Source of the DNA: an uncultured Prevotella sp.
GTDB lineage: Bacteria > Bacteroidota > Bacteroidia > Bacteroidales > Bacteroidaceae
Direction of reading: 5' to 3'
NCBI GenBank assembly: GCA_900762125.1
Contig: CAAFFL010000064.1
Coordinates: 1 to 9,402 of the forward strand
DNA: 9,402 nucleotides
Positions within the stretch are counted from its first letter, which is position 1, and the number at the start of each line of letters is the position of its first letter. The translations under genes and the position numbers were made by a program. The notes below the pieces were generated by a model. The model was not told where the DNA came from, did no database searches, and saw only the letters and a program-made list of their open reading frames with translations. This document shows, one piece after another, positions 1 to 5,548 of this stretch.

Positions 1-558
1 GTCGACGATGAAGAGCGGGTCGTTGCTCTGGGTGATAGAGCCACCACCACGCACACGGATCTTCACCGTGGCATCGGGCGAACCCTCAGTGGCGCTCACC
101 TGCACACCGGCCATCTTACCCTGCAGGGCCTCAGAGGCAGAGGCTACAGGCACCTTGGCCAGCGTCTTGGAGTCCACCGTTGCCACTGATCCGGTCAAGT
201 CCTTCTTCTTCACCGAGCCGTAGCCGATGACGACGACGTCGTTGAGGTTCGTGGCATTGTCCTTCAGGGTGACATCCAGTGCCTTACCTTCCGTTGCGGC
301 AAGGGTCTGTGAGGTCATACCCACGTAAGATACAGTTACTTTTTTTGATTTGCCTTTCAACTGCAGCGTAAAGTTACCGTCGATGTCGGTCACCGTACCG
401 TTGCCCGTCACGCCTTGTTCCATGATCGTGGCACCGATGATCGGTTCACCTGTAGCGTCCTTTACGTTACCTTTGACAGTCTGCGCCTGCACAGCACCCA
501 CCACACACAGCATGAGGGCGAGCAGCGCGAATCGAATGTGCTTCAAATAAACAGACAT
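1..558 (-). CDS. SusC/RagA-family TonB-dependent outer-membrane transporter, N-terminal part (truncated by window edge)
   Basis: Reading the minus strand from ATG at 558-556 gives 186 codons without a stop, running off the left edge. Residues 1-26 form a signal peptide (hydrophobic core ALLALMLCVV, ending VQAQ). Residues about 27-100 are a carboxypeptidase-regulatory-like beta-sandwich (TVKGNVKDATGEPIIGAT; VTDIDGNFTL; VSYVGM). Then comes the TonB-box/plug entry typical of SusC proteins (LNDVVVIGYGSVKKKDLTG, about 105-123), followed by the plug with EALQGKMAGVQV (about 143-154), IRVRGGGS and NDPLFIVD. Family knowledge: such proteins import oligosaccharides or other large nutrients across the outer membrane with a SusD lipoprotein and TonB energy. 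The barrel and any susD lie outside the window, so the substrate is unknown. The start is fixed by the signal peptide and a good promoter about 90 bp upstream. The family call is very secure; membership in a pectin locus is not shown. Confidence 0.95.
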   Translation of the reverse strand, partial: MSVYLKHIRFALLALMLCVVGAVQAQTVKGNVKDATGEPIIGATIMEQGVTGNGTVTDIDGNFTLQLKGKSKKVTVSYVGMTSQTLAATEGKALDVTLKDNATNLNDVVVIGYGSVKKKDLTGSVATVDSKTLAKVPVASASEALQGKMAGVQVSATEGSPDATVKIRVRGGGSITQSNDPLFIVD

Positions 559-574
559 ATTATTAGTTATTAAT

Positions 575-589
575 AGATTAGAATAATCT
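575..589 (-). repeat. Short palindrome in the susC-like leader
   Basis: AGATTA-GAA-TAATCT is a perfect 6-bp inverted repeat with a 3-nt loop, 17 bases upstream of the ATG of the SusC-family gene. It is AT-rich and would be a weak hairpin in mRNA. It could influence translation initiation or be chance in AT-rich DNA. Confidence 0.3.
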
Positions 590-619
590 TGTTAGTTTGT
601 TTTAAGCTTTAGTTTGTTT

Positions 620-650
620 CAGCAGAAGGGCGTAACCCCATTCCTTGCTG
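620..650 (-). promoter_or_regulatory. Candidate stem-loop at the 5' end of the susC-like mRNA
   Basis: In the minus-strand RNA, CAGCA (650-646) pairs with TGCTG (624-620) and the adjacent AGG pairs with CCT, with a two-base bulge. The predicted transcription start, a few bases after the -7 box at 651-658, puts this stem-loop at the very 5' end of the transcript. A 5'-terminal hairpin could protect the mRNA or bind a regulator. The structure is seen; its role is inference. Confidence 0.35.
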
Positions 651-683
651 CAAATTTAAGGTTTATTCGCGAAACATAGCAAA
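651..683 (-). promoter_or_regulatory. Bacteroidetes-type promoter for the SusC-family gene
   Basis: On the minus strand the -7 box TAAATTTG (plus 658-651) fits TAnnTTTG exactly. A -33 TTTG, inside a TTTTTG run, lies at plus 683-680 with 21 bp between them. This is the known primary-sigma consensus of Bacteroidetes. Transcription would start near 646, leaving a leader of about 90 nt before the ATG at 558. Confidence 0.75.
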
Positions 684-720
684 AAGCAATGTTAATAAAT
701 CAAAAATCACGTATCATTTC

Positions 721-880
721 TCCTGCACAACCTCTATGTATATAATGAGGTGTAACCGTGGCGGCCGGCCGCGGGGAAATTTAATTCGTCGAGGATGTAA
801 TAAAGGTACGACCCGCTGCGTTGAATATAAAAAAGCTGGGGCAGACTGCCCGAGCAGTAACACTAAGCGCACGGTTGCCT
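721..880. other. Gene-poor stretch between the susC promoter and the microprotein
   Basis: No convincing gene is seen here. It holds a perfect 12-bp GC palindrome (GCGGCCGGCCGC, 761-772) and a 13-bp hyphenated palindrome (GGGCAG-A-CTGCCC, 839-851). No exact TAnnTTTG promoter for the rightward genes was found, so where transcription of the microprotein and rpe begins is unresolved. Open frames crossing this stretch look unlike protein in composition. Confidence 0.4.
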
Positions 881-1003
881 ATGAAGTATTTTACACCCGA
901 AGACTTGAAGCCCTCTGAGGCTTCGCTGCACATCATCCGGCAGGTCGCCTACACCTACCGCGTGATGGCCAATGGCAAGACGATGCCGCTGTGTTTGAAC
1001 TAA
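881..1003 (+). CDS. 40-residue conserved-looking microprotein upstream of rpe
   Basis: ATG at 881 opens a 40-codon frame ending TAA at 1001-1003. The product begins MKYFTPEDLKPSEASLHIIR, continues QVAYTYRVMANGKT and ends MPLCLN. It is a soluble, probably helical peptide without a signal or membrane segment. The pattern (acidic/proline start with a KPSEASL helix cap, IIRQVAYTYR helix, short NGK turn, terminal CLN) resembles small uncharacterized Bacteroidales proteins that I recall only loosely, so the family link is tentative. An alternative TTG start at 821 would add 20 residues of ordinary-looking sequence; the internal ATG is preferred. It lies 24 bp before rpe on the same strand, so the two may be co-transcribed. 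Function is unknown. Confidence 0.6.
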   Translation: MKYFTPEDLKPSEASLHIIRQVAYTYRVMANGKTMPLCLN

Positions 1004-1027
1004 CGGCTTATCAACACTTTCGTAGCA

Positions 1028-1696
1028 ATGAAAACAATGGTATCCCCTTCGCTGTTGGCAGCAGACTTCACCAACCTGAAGGCAGACATAGAGATGATCA
1101 ACCGCAGTGAGGCCGACTGGCTCCACATGGACATCATGGACGGCGTCTTCGTGCCGAACATCTCGTTCGGCTTCCCCGTGCTCGAGGCGGTGCGCGGCAT
1201 CTGCCAGAAGCCCCTCGACGTCCACTTCATGATTGTGCACCCTGAGCGGTATATCCGTGAGACGGCGCGCATCGGCTGCGAGCTGATGAACGTCCACTAT
1301 GAGGCCTGCACGCACCTCAACCGCACCATCCAGGAGATCCACGACGCGGGTATGAAGGCGGGCGTGACGCTGAATCCGTCGACGCCGGTCAGCATGCTCG
1401 AGGAGGTCATCCAGGATGTGGAGCTCGTGCTGCTGATGAGTGTCAACCCGGGCTTCGGCGGACAGAAGTTCATCGAGAACACGCTCGTGAAGGCACGCCG
1501 CCTGCGCGAGCTCATCCAGCGGACGGGCTCCCACGCCCTCATCGAGGTCGACGGCGGCGTGAACGGACTGACGGCGCCCCGCTGTGTGGAGGCCGGCGTC
1601 GACGTCCTCGTCAGCGGCTCCTACGTCTTCAAGGCGGAGGATCCCGTAGAAAGGATACACGAGCTTAAATCCCTTCCCTTGGGGAAGGCTTGGTAA
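1028..1696 (+). CDS. rpe: Ribulose-phosphate 3-epimerase
   Basis: Rpe interconverts D-ribulose 5-phosphate and D-xylulose 5-phosphate in the cytosolic pentose phosphate pathway. The 222-residue product is a complete TIM barrel with family motifs: SPSLLAADF (6-14), the metal-binding HMDIMDG (His33, Asp35) followed by FVPN, DVHFMI with metal-ligand His66, MSVNPGFGGQ (138-146) in the phosphate-binding half, and EVDGG with catalytic Asp175. VSGSYVF (195-201) is the last phosphate-binding strand. The length matches the usual 215-225. ATG 1028 is used; ATG 1037 is a near-equivalent alternative. The last eight residues (SLPLGKAW) are encoded by a palindromic repeat and look like an acquired tail. 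It converges on the sigma-factor gene with an 11-bp gap. Confidence 0.96.
   Translation: MKTMVSPSLLAADFTNLKADIEMINRSEADWLHMDIMDGVFVPNISFGFPVLEAVRGICQKPLDVHFMIVHPERYIRETARIGCELMNVHYEACTHLNRTIQEIHDAGMKAGVTLNPSTPVSMLEEVIQDVELVLLMSVNPGFGGQKFIENTLVKARRLRELIQRTGSHALIEVDGGVNGLTAPRCVEAGVDVLVSGSYVFKAEDPVERIHELKSLPLGKAW
1672..1688. repeat. Palindromic repeat inside the 3' end of rpe
   Basis: CCTTCCC-TTG-GGGAAGG is a perfect 7-bp inverted repeat with a 3-nt loop. It covers rpe codons 215-221 and is followed by GCTTGGTAAGGATTGG, which carries the rpe stop. It resembles the short GC-rich palindromic elements common between Bacteroidetes genes (from memory, not searched). It sits between converging genes and could act as a processing or weak bidirectional termination hairpin, but no T-run follows on either strand. 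Confidence 0.6.
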
Positions 1697-1707
1697 GGAT
1701 TGGATGG

Positions 1708-2304
1708 TTAGGCTAACCGCAGCTGCACATGGTGCTCCTTCGCCATCCTCCGCATGTTGAGGACGGCATAGCGCATGCGGCCCAGCGCGGTGTTGATGCT
1801 CACATTCGTCGTCTCGGCAATCTCCTTGAACGACATCTGCTGATAGAACCGCATGTACATCACCTCGCGCTGCGGCGCCGGCAGGAGGTTCATCATCCGC
1901 TTCACGTCCGTGAGCACCTGCTCGTTGACATACTGGTCCTCGATGCAGCGGTCCATGACGCTCACCGTGTGGAGGTTCGACAGGTCGTTGTCCTCCGTGG
2001 GCTCGACGATGTGCTTTGTCTTCTGCTCACGGTACCAGTCCATGATCTTGTTGTGGGCGATGCGCATGCACCACGCGGAGAACTTCCCTGTGGGGGAGTA
2101 CTGGCGGTGCTTCAGGCGCACGATGATCTTGATGAACGTGTCCTGGAAGATGTCGTTCGCCTTGTCGTCGTCGTGGACGATGTAGTGGATATAATTGAAA
2201 ATCCTCGATTGGTTATGACTCAATAACAAATCAAAGGCATGGTTGTTGCCATCCATGTAGCATAGCGCCAACTCTTCGTCGGTCATCTCTGCAAGATTCT
2301 TCAT
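1708..2304 (-). CDS. RNA polymerase sigma-70 family (ECF-type) sigma factor
   Basis: The 198-residue product has the two-domain layout of ECF sigma factors. Region 2 spans about residues 24-95, with the core-binding and -10 recognition segments DDDKANDIFQDTFIKIIVRL (45-64) and GKFSAWCMRIAHNKIMDWYR (73-92). A variable acidic linker covers about 100-130. Region 4 spans about 138-188, with LPAPQREVMYMRFYQQMSFKEIA and the helix-turn-helix NVSINTALGRMRYAVLNMRRM. No anti-sigma gene is adjacent: rpe converges downstream and the other side is regulatory DNA. That differs from SusC-linked ECF/FecR pairs, and it resembles stand-alone sigma factors that are conserved in Bacteroidales as far as I recall. 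Regulon unknown. The start at 2304 is preceded by a strong promoter, giving a leader of about 75 nt. Confidence 0.93.
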   Translation of the reverse strand: MKNLAEMTDEELALCYMDGNNHAFDLLLSHNQSRIFNYIHYIVHDDDKANDIFQDTFIKIIVRLKHRQYSPTGKFSAWCMRIAHNKIMDWYREQKTKHIVEPTEDNDLSNLHTVSVMDRCIEDQYVNEQVLTDVKRMMNLLPAPQREVMYMRFYQQMSFKEIAETTNVSINTALGRMRYAVLNMRRMAKEHHVQLRLA

Positions 2305-2384
2305 TCTTCTTAATGTTTTGATTTTGAAGTAAATGTTGATCTATAGGCAACAGCTTTTGTTATTGAATCATCAGTTTATGGATG

Positions 2385-2416
2385 CAAATTTATAGAATTT
2401 ATTTTGCTTTGCCAAA
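2385..2416 (-). promoter_or_regulatory. Bacteroidetes-type promoter for the sigma-factor gene
   Basis: On the minus strand TTTG (plus 2416-2413), a 20-bp spacer and TAAATTTG (plus 2392-2385) match the consensus exactly. The predicted start is near 2379, about 75 nt before the ATG at 2304. The leader is AT-rich with no clear hairpin. Confidence 0.8.
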
Positions 2417-2459
2417 CTTTTAGCACAATATTTGTTTCTTCTCTGCGTTGCAGGCACAC

Positions 2460-2491
2460 AAAAGAGGTTGGTGCAGGACGCTACCAACCTC
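2460..2491 (-). terminator. Intrinsic terminator of the candidate small RNA
   Basis: In the minus direction a perfect 9-bp stem (GAGGTTGGT / ACCAACCTC, plus 2491-2483 and 2472-2464) with a 10-nt loop is followed directly by TTTT (plus 2463-2460). The plus-strand side lacks a T-run, so it points leftwards. Confidence 0.7.
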
Positions 2492-2535
2492 GAAAACTGT
2501 TTCGTGTTCTATTGAACCAACGAAACTAAAAACCG
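2460..2535 (-). ncRNA. Candidate small RNA with its own promoter and terminator
   Basis: A minus-strand transcription unit of about 76 nt can be read from signals alone: a consensus promoter at 2571-2540, then a first hairpin, then an intrinsic terminator. The first hairpin pairs GTTTCGT with ACGAAAC (7 bp), has a 2-nt bulge, then GTTC with GAAC (4 bp) closing an AATA tetraloop; it spans about 2499-2527. The terminator pairs GAGGTTGGT with ACCAACCTC and is followed by TTTT. There is no plausible coding frame. It diverges from the pectinase promoter and ends about 43 bp before the sigma-factor promoter on the same strand. No long complementarity to the pectinase leader or susC leader was found by eye, so a target cannot be named. 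It could instead be a sigma-gene leader, but the terminator lies before the sigma promoter. Confidence 0.6.
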
Positions 2536-2539
2536 TAGG

Positions 2540-2571
2540 CAAATATAGGCGCATTTTCTGATAAAAGCAAA
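2540..2571 (-). promoter_or_regulatory. Bacteroidetes-type promoter for the candidate small RNA
   Basis: On the minus strand TTTG (plus 2571-2568), a 20-bp spacer and TATATTTG (plus 2547-2540) match the consensus exactly. Its -33 box overlaps the left arm of the dyad at 2569-2597, so a protein on the dyad could control it. Predicted start about 2535. Confidence 0.65.
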
Positions 2572-2597
2572 TATTTCACAAGGAAAATGAAATATTT
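2569..2597. promoter_or_regulatory. Dyad-symmetric candidate operator between divergent promoters
   Basis: AAATATTTCA (2569-2578) and its exact reverse complement TGAAATATTT (2588-2597) flank a 9-bp spacer. The left arm overlaps the -33 box of the leftward small-RNA promoter; the right arm ends 9 bp before the -33 box of the rightward pectinase promoter. A second imperfect dyad (AGGAAAATG and CATTTCCT, 2580-2607) overlaps it. Position and 10-bp arms suggest a dimeric regulator, possibly pectin-responsive. The symmetry is seen; the regulator and function are inference. Confidence 0.55.
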
Positions 2598-2606
2598 AAC
2601 ATTTCC

Positions 2607-2638
2607 TTTGGCCTTCTCGGGATTTTGGCGTATCTTTG
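2607..2638 (+). promoter_or_regulatory. Bacteroidetes-type promoter for the pectinase gene
   Basis: TTTG (2607-2610), a 20-bp spacer and TATCTTTG (2631-2638) fit the consensus exactly. The predicted start is near 2643, giving a leader of about 135 nt before the ATG at 2779, enough room for the leader hairpins. Confidence 0.8.
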
Positions 2639-2666
2639 TCGACAATGAGGCGTTAGCCTCTTAGAC

Positions 2667-2708
2667 ATGTTTAGTAGTAATACTGGCAGACCTTGTCTGG
2701 GAAGATAG
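2667..2708 (+). CDS. Possible 13-residue leader peptide of the pectinase gene
   Basis: ATG at 2667 opens MFSSNTGRPCLGR, with TAG at 2706-2708. The ORF runs through the 5' arm of the terminator-like hairpin and stops in its loop, so a translating ribosome would prevent that hairpin forming. There is no run of one amino acid that would suggest a sensed residue. A still shorter frame (MRR-stop) starts at 2645. Translation is unproven. Confidence 0.3.
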   Translation: MFSSNTGRPCLGR

Positions 2709-2721
2709 GAGGTCTGCTTTT
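2686..2721 (+). terminator. Terminator-like hairpin upstream of the pectinase start
   Basis: An 8-bp perfect stem (2686-2693 with 2710-2717), a 16-nt loop and four T residues lie between the promoter and the ATG at 2779. The T-run is short, so termination may be partial, as expected for an attenuator. Confidence 0.5.
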
Positions 2722-2778
2722 ATGTCTCGACGGAGAATTAGTCTATTAAAATATAATCAATCAATTCATTTCGAACCA

Positions 2779-5334
2779 ATGAAATACCTACAACTCATCA
2801 TCGCGATGCTGCTCTTGCCCCTCGTGGCGCAGGCACAGGCATGGGACCAGGCTCAGTATGACCAGATCGAGCGGAGCATACGCCAGCCACAGTTTGCCAA
2901 TCGCGACTACGTCATCACCCGCTACGGTGCCTCTCCGAAGGCCACGGCGGCAAAGAACCAGAAGGCCATCAACGCGGCCATCCTCGCTTGCTCGAAGAAG
3001 GGCGGCGGACGCGTCATCATCCCCGCGGGCGAGTGGCTCACGGGCGCGATACGCATGCAGAGCCATGTGAACCTCGTCGTCTCCGAGGGCGCCACGCTGC
3101 GCTTCGCCTTCGAGCCACGCCTCTATCCCCTCGTGAAGACGTCGTGGGAGGGCCTCGGATGCTGGAACTATTCGCCCTGCATCTATGCCTACCAGGCCAC
3201 GGACGTCGCCATCACCGGCCGCGGCACCATCGACGGCAACGGCAGCAACGACACATGGTGGCCGATGTGCGGCAAGGACACCTTCGGCTTCAAGAAGGGC
3301 GTGACGAAGGAGGCACAGTGCCTCGGCGCACGCGCCCGTCTGCTGAAATATGCGGAGAACGACGTACCCATCGACGAGCGACGCTTCGGCATGGGACAGG
3401 GGCTACGGCCGCAGCTCATCAACTTCAATGAGTGCGACGGCATCCTCATCCACGGCGTGAAGCTGATGAACTCCCCGTTCTGGGTGATCCATCCCTTGCT
3501 GTCGAAGAACATCACCGTCGACAGCGTCTACATCTATAACGAAGGACCCAACGGCGACGGCTGCGACCCGGAGGCATGCGACGGCGTACTGATCCAGAAC
3601 TGTACGTTCCACACGGGTGACGACTGCATCGCCATCAAGAGCGGACGCAACAACGACGGCCGGTTGTGGAACAAGCCGTCGCAGAACATTATCATCCGCA
3701 ACTGTAAGATGGAGGACGGACACGGTGGCGTCGTCGTCGGCTCGGAGATCTCCGGCGGCTGCCGCAACGTCTTCGCGGAGAACTGCTATATGGACTCGCC
3801 GAACCTCGACCGTGTGCTGCGCATCAAGACGAACAACTGTCGCGGCGGACTCATCGAGAACATCAACATGCGCAACGTGAAGGTCGGACAGTGCCGCGAG
3901 GCCGTCGCCCGCATCAACCTCAACTATGAGCCGAAGGAGGACTGCTACCGGGGCTTCGAGCCAACGGTGCGGAAGGTGTATATGGAGAACGTCACCTGCG
4001 AGAAGAGCCAGTATGGTCTGCTCGTCAACGGCCTGGACAACATCGAGAATGTCTATGACGTCACGCTCCGCAACTGCCGCTTCAACGGTGTGACGAAGAA
4101 GCCCGTGAGCATCACGGGGAAGACGCGCGACATCCGGTTCGACAACATCTTCATCAATGGCTCGATGGTTCTCAACGAGGCCGACCGTCCCTATAAGCAT
4201 CTCTCTGAGTGGATGGTGGCCTCGGAGATGAAACGCGTGCCGGAGAGCTACCTCCTCGACTTCTCGAAGAAGCCGAAGTGGAGCTATGTCATGGGCATCG
4301 AACTGGAGAGCATGCTCGACGTCTGGCAGCGTTACCAGACGCCCGGCGTTCTGGACTATCTCAAGGCCTACCCCGCAAAGATGATCGACGGGAAGGGTAA
4401 CATCACGGGCTATACCTATAAGGACTTCAACCTCGACAATGTCCGCACAGCGAAGTTCATCTATCGCATGAACCTGCTCGAGCCGCAGAAGAACCTCGGC
4501 ATCGCGCTACGCACGCTGTTCAAGCAGCTCGAGAACCAGCCGAGGACGAAGGAGGGGGTCTACTGGCATAAGGCCATCTACGCCAACCAGGTGTGGCTCG
4601 ACGGCATCTTCATGGGACTGCCTTATTACACCCTTGCCGCCCCGGAGCTGAAAGGGGTGAAGAAGGCTACGAAGAAATACTGGCCGGATGCCGTGGATCA
4701 GATCCTGAAGACCGGCCGCCGCACCTACGACGCGGAGACGGGCCTGTGGAAGCATGCCTGGGACGAGACGCACACCGCGTTCTGGGCCAACAAGGAGACG
4801 GGCCAGAGCCAGCACACGTGGGGTAGGGCGCTCGGATGGTACGCCATGGCGATGCTGGAGGTGCTCGACGCGCTGCCCGAGGACTATGCCCGTCGGGACG
4901 AGGTCATCGACCTCTTCCGCAAGGCGATGACGCAGGTGGTGAAGCACCAGGACAAGAAGACCGGCGTGTGGTACGACGTTATGGACGTCCAGGACCCGCG
5001 CAACTATCTCGAGTCGACCTGCTCGTCGATGTTCGCCTACTGTCTCCTGAAGGGCTATCGCCTCGGCTATCTCGCCAAGGCGTTCCATGATGCGGGCGTG
5101 AAGGCCTACAACGGCATCGTCAGCCGCTTCATCCGCGTCAATGCCGACAAGACCATCTCCCTCACCGACTGCTGCAGCGTCAGCGGCCTCGGCCCAGCGC
5201 CCGGCCCGTATGTGACGAAGCCGAACTTCAAGCGCGACGGCTCGTTCGCCTATTATATGTCCGAGCCCATCCGCGACAACGACGCCAAGGGCATCGGACC
5301 GTTCATCTGGGCCAGCCTCGAGATGGAGCGGTAG
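2779..5334 (+). CDS. Secreted two-domain pectin enzyme: GH28 polygalacturonase-like plus GH105 unsaturated uronyl hydrolase
   Basis: The start is ATG 2779, which yields a signal peptide (MKYLQLIIAMLLLPLVAQAQ) and 851 residues; an upstream in-frame ATG at 2722 would bury it and overlap the terminator-like hairpin. Residues about 35-475 form a right-handed beta-helix of family GH28, with its catalytic signatures: NGDG (Asp260), GDD (Asp281, Asp282), GHGG (His315) and RIK (348-350). Residues about 500-851 form an alpha/alpha barrel like GH105: GLWKHAWDET (candidate acid Asp662), WGRALGWYAMA (681-691), YLESTCSSMF and a late SVSGLG. GH28 hydrolyses polygalacturonan or rhamnogalacturonan; GH105 removes the 4,5-unsaturated uronic acid left by lyases. 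One chain could therefore trim both end types in the periplasm or at the surface. Exact substrate cannot be told. It is flanked by regulatory DNA and the trp operon, not by pectin lyases or SusCD. Confidence 0.93.
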   Translation: MKYLQLIIAMLLLPLVAQAQAWDQAQYDQIERSIRQPQFANRDYVITRYGASPKATAAKNQKAINAAILACSKKGGGRVIIPAGEWLTGAIRMQSHVNLVVSEGATLRFAFEPRLYPLVKTSWEGLGCWNYSPCIYAYQATDVAITGRGTIDGNGSNDTWWPMCGKDTFGFKKGVTKEAQCLGARARLLKYAENDVPIDERRFGMGQGLRPQLINFNECDGILIHGVKLMNSPFWVIHPLLSKNITVDSVYIYNEGPNGDGCDPEACDGVLIQNCTFHTGDDCIAIKSGRNNDGRLWNKPSQNIIIRNCKMEDGHGGVVVGSEISGGCRNVFAENCYMDSPNLDRVLRIKTNNCRGGLIENINMRNVKVGQCREAVARINLNYEPKEDCYRGFEPTVRKVYMENVTCEKSQYGLLVNGLDNIENVYDVTLRNCRFNGVTKKPVSITGKTRDIRFDNIFINGSMVLNEADRPYKHLSEWMVASEMKRVPESYLLDFSKKPKWSYVMGIELESMLDVWQRYQTPGVLDYLKAYPAKMIDGKGNITGYTYKDFNLDNVRTAKFIYRMNLLEPQKNLGIALRTLFKQLENQPRTKEGVYWHKAIYANQVWLDGIFMGLPYYTLAAPELKGVKKATKKYWPDAVDQILKTGRRTYDAETGLWKHAWDETHTAFWANKETGQSQHTWGRALGWYAMAMLEVLDALPEDYARRDEVIDLFRKAMTQVVKHQDKKTGVWYDVMDVQDPRNYLESTCSSMFAYCLLKGYRLGYLAKAFHDAGVKAYNGIVSRFIRVNADKTISLTDCCSVSGLGPAPGPYVTKPNFKRDGSFAYYMSEPIRDNDAKGIGPFIWASLEMER

Positions 5335-5351
5335 GGGAGTAGTTCTGTGCG

Positions 5352-5367
5352 CGCCCTTCCAAGGGCG
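5352..5367 (+). terminator. Hairpin after the pectinase gene, possible terminator
   Basis: CGCCCT-TCCA-AGGGCG is a perfect 6-bp inverted repeat starting 18 bases after the stop codon. It is followed by GAGGCCCCTTTATATA and a near-palindromic AT block, without a real T-run. It may end the pectinase transcript or stabilise its 3' end. Confidence 0.4.
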
Positions 5368-5405
5368 AGGCCCCTTTATATATATAAGGTGGAAATGTTA
5401 AATCG

Positions 5406-5419
5406 TGACGTTTTCGTCA
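5406..5419. promoter_or_regulatory. Small palindrome upstream of the trp promoter
   Basis: TGACG-TTTT-CGTCA is a perfect 5-bp inverted repeat located 17 bp upstream of the trp -33 region. It could bind a regulator in addition to attenuation. Short palindromes also occur by chance. Confidence 0.25.
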
Positions 5420-5436
5420 AAAAGTTCGCATTCTGC

Positions 5437-5467
5437 TTGCATTTTATAACAAGATTGACTACCTTTG
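5437..5467 (+). promoter_or_regulatory. Bacteroidetes-type promoter of the trp operon
   Basis: TACCTTTG (5460-5467) matches the TAnnTTTG -7 box. A -33 TTG core (5437-5439) lies 20 bp upstream; it is CTTG rather than TTTG. The predicted start near 5472 is about 22 nt before the leader-peptide ATG, as expected for a trp leader. Confidence 0.75.
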
Positions 5468-5494
5468 CAACAGAATAACAAAGAATACAAAAGT

Positions 5495-5548
5495 ATGATG
5501 AATCATGTATCTACATATTGGTGGTGGCGTTGCTCAAGATTGAAATAG
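5495..5548 (+). CDS. trpL: trp operon leader peptide with three consecutive tryptophan codons
   Basis: ATG at 5495 opens a 17-codon frame, MMNHVSTYWWWRCSRLK, ending TAG at 5546-5548. Codons 9-11 are TGG-TGG-TGG (5519-5527). By contrast the four complete trp proteins downstream contain only two Trp in 1090 residues, so the run is not background composition. In attenuation the ribosome stalls on these codons when charged tRNA-Trp is scarce. Here a stalled ribosome would cover the first arm of the 1:2 stem (5507-5516). The frame lies between a promoter and a strong terminator, upstream of trpD. No Shine-Dalgarno is obvious, which is usual in this phylum. It is too short for standard gene finders. 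An overlapping frame from ATG 5505 has no Trp and is less likely. Confidence 0.88.
   Translation: MMNHVSTYWWWRCSRLK

Larger units (their letters stand above)
2643..2721 (+). promoter_or_regulatory. Structured pectinase leader with alternative hairpins (candidate attenuator or 5' small RNA)
   Basis: Close to the predicted 5' end is GAGGC-GTTA-GCCTC (2647-2660), a 5-bp stem with a tetraloop. Further on, GCAGACCT (2686-2693) pairs with AGGTCTGC (2710-2717), followed by TTTT (2718-2721), which is a terminator-like hairpin. The same 5' arm can instead form a local hairpin CAGAC-CTT-GTCTG (2687-2699), so the two structures are mutually exclusive. A 13-codon ORF ends within the terminator loop. This is the architecture of a transcription attenuator. 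It could also be the 3' end of a short stand-alone RNA. No known RNA family is recognised. Confidence 0.5.

Noticed and set aside
761..772. Perfect 12-bp palindrome GCGGCCGGCCGC
   Set aside because: It is GC-only and has no neighbouring promoter or gene start to interpret it; no function can be supported.
736..918. A 60-codon frame rich in Arg and Gly before the microprotein
   Set aside because: No recognisable pattern; it overlaps the better-looking 40-residue frame and is probably chance.
863..1660. Long minus-strand open frame opposite rpe (265 codons)
   Set aside because: It is the antisense shadow of rpe: composition is rich in His, Asp, Val and Arg with no domain, while the plus frame has every Rpe motif.
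2722..2778. Upstream in-frame ATG at 2722 for the pectinase
   Set aside because: It would put 19 polar residues before the signal peptide and lies against the T-run of the leader hairpin; ATG 2779 gives a normal secretion signal.
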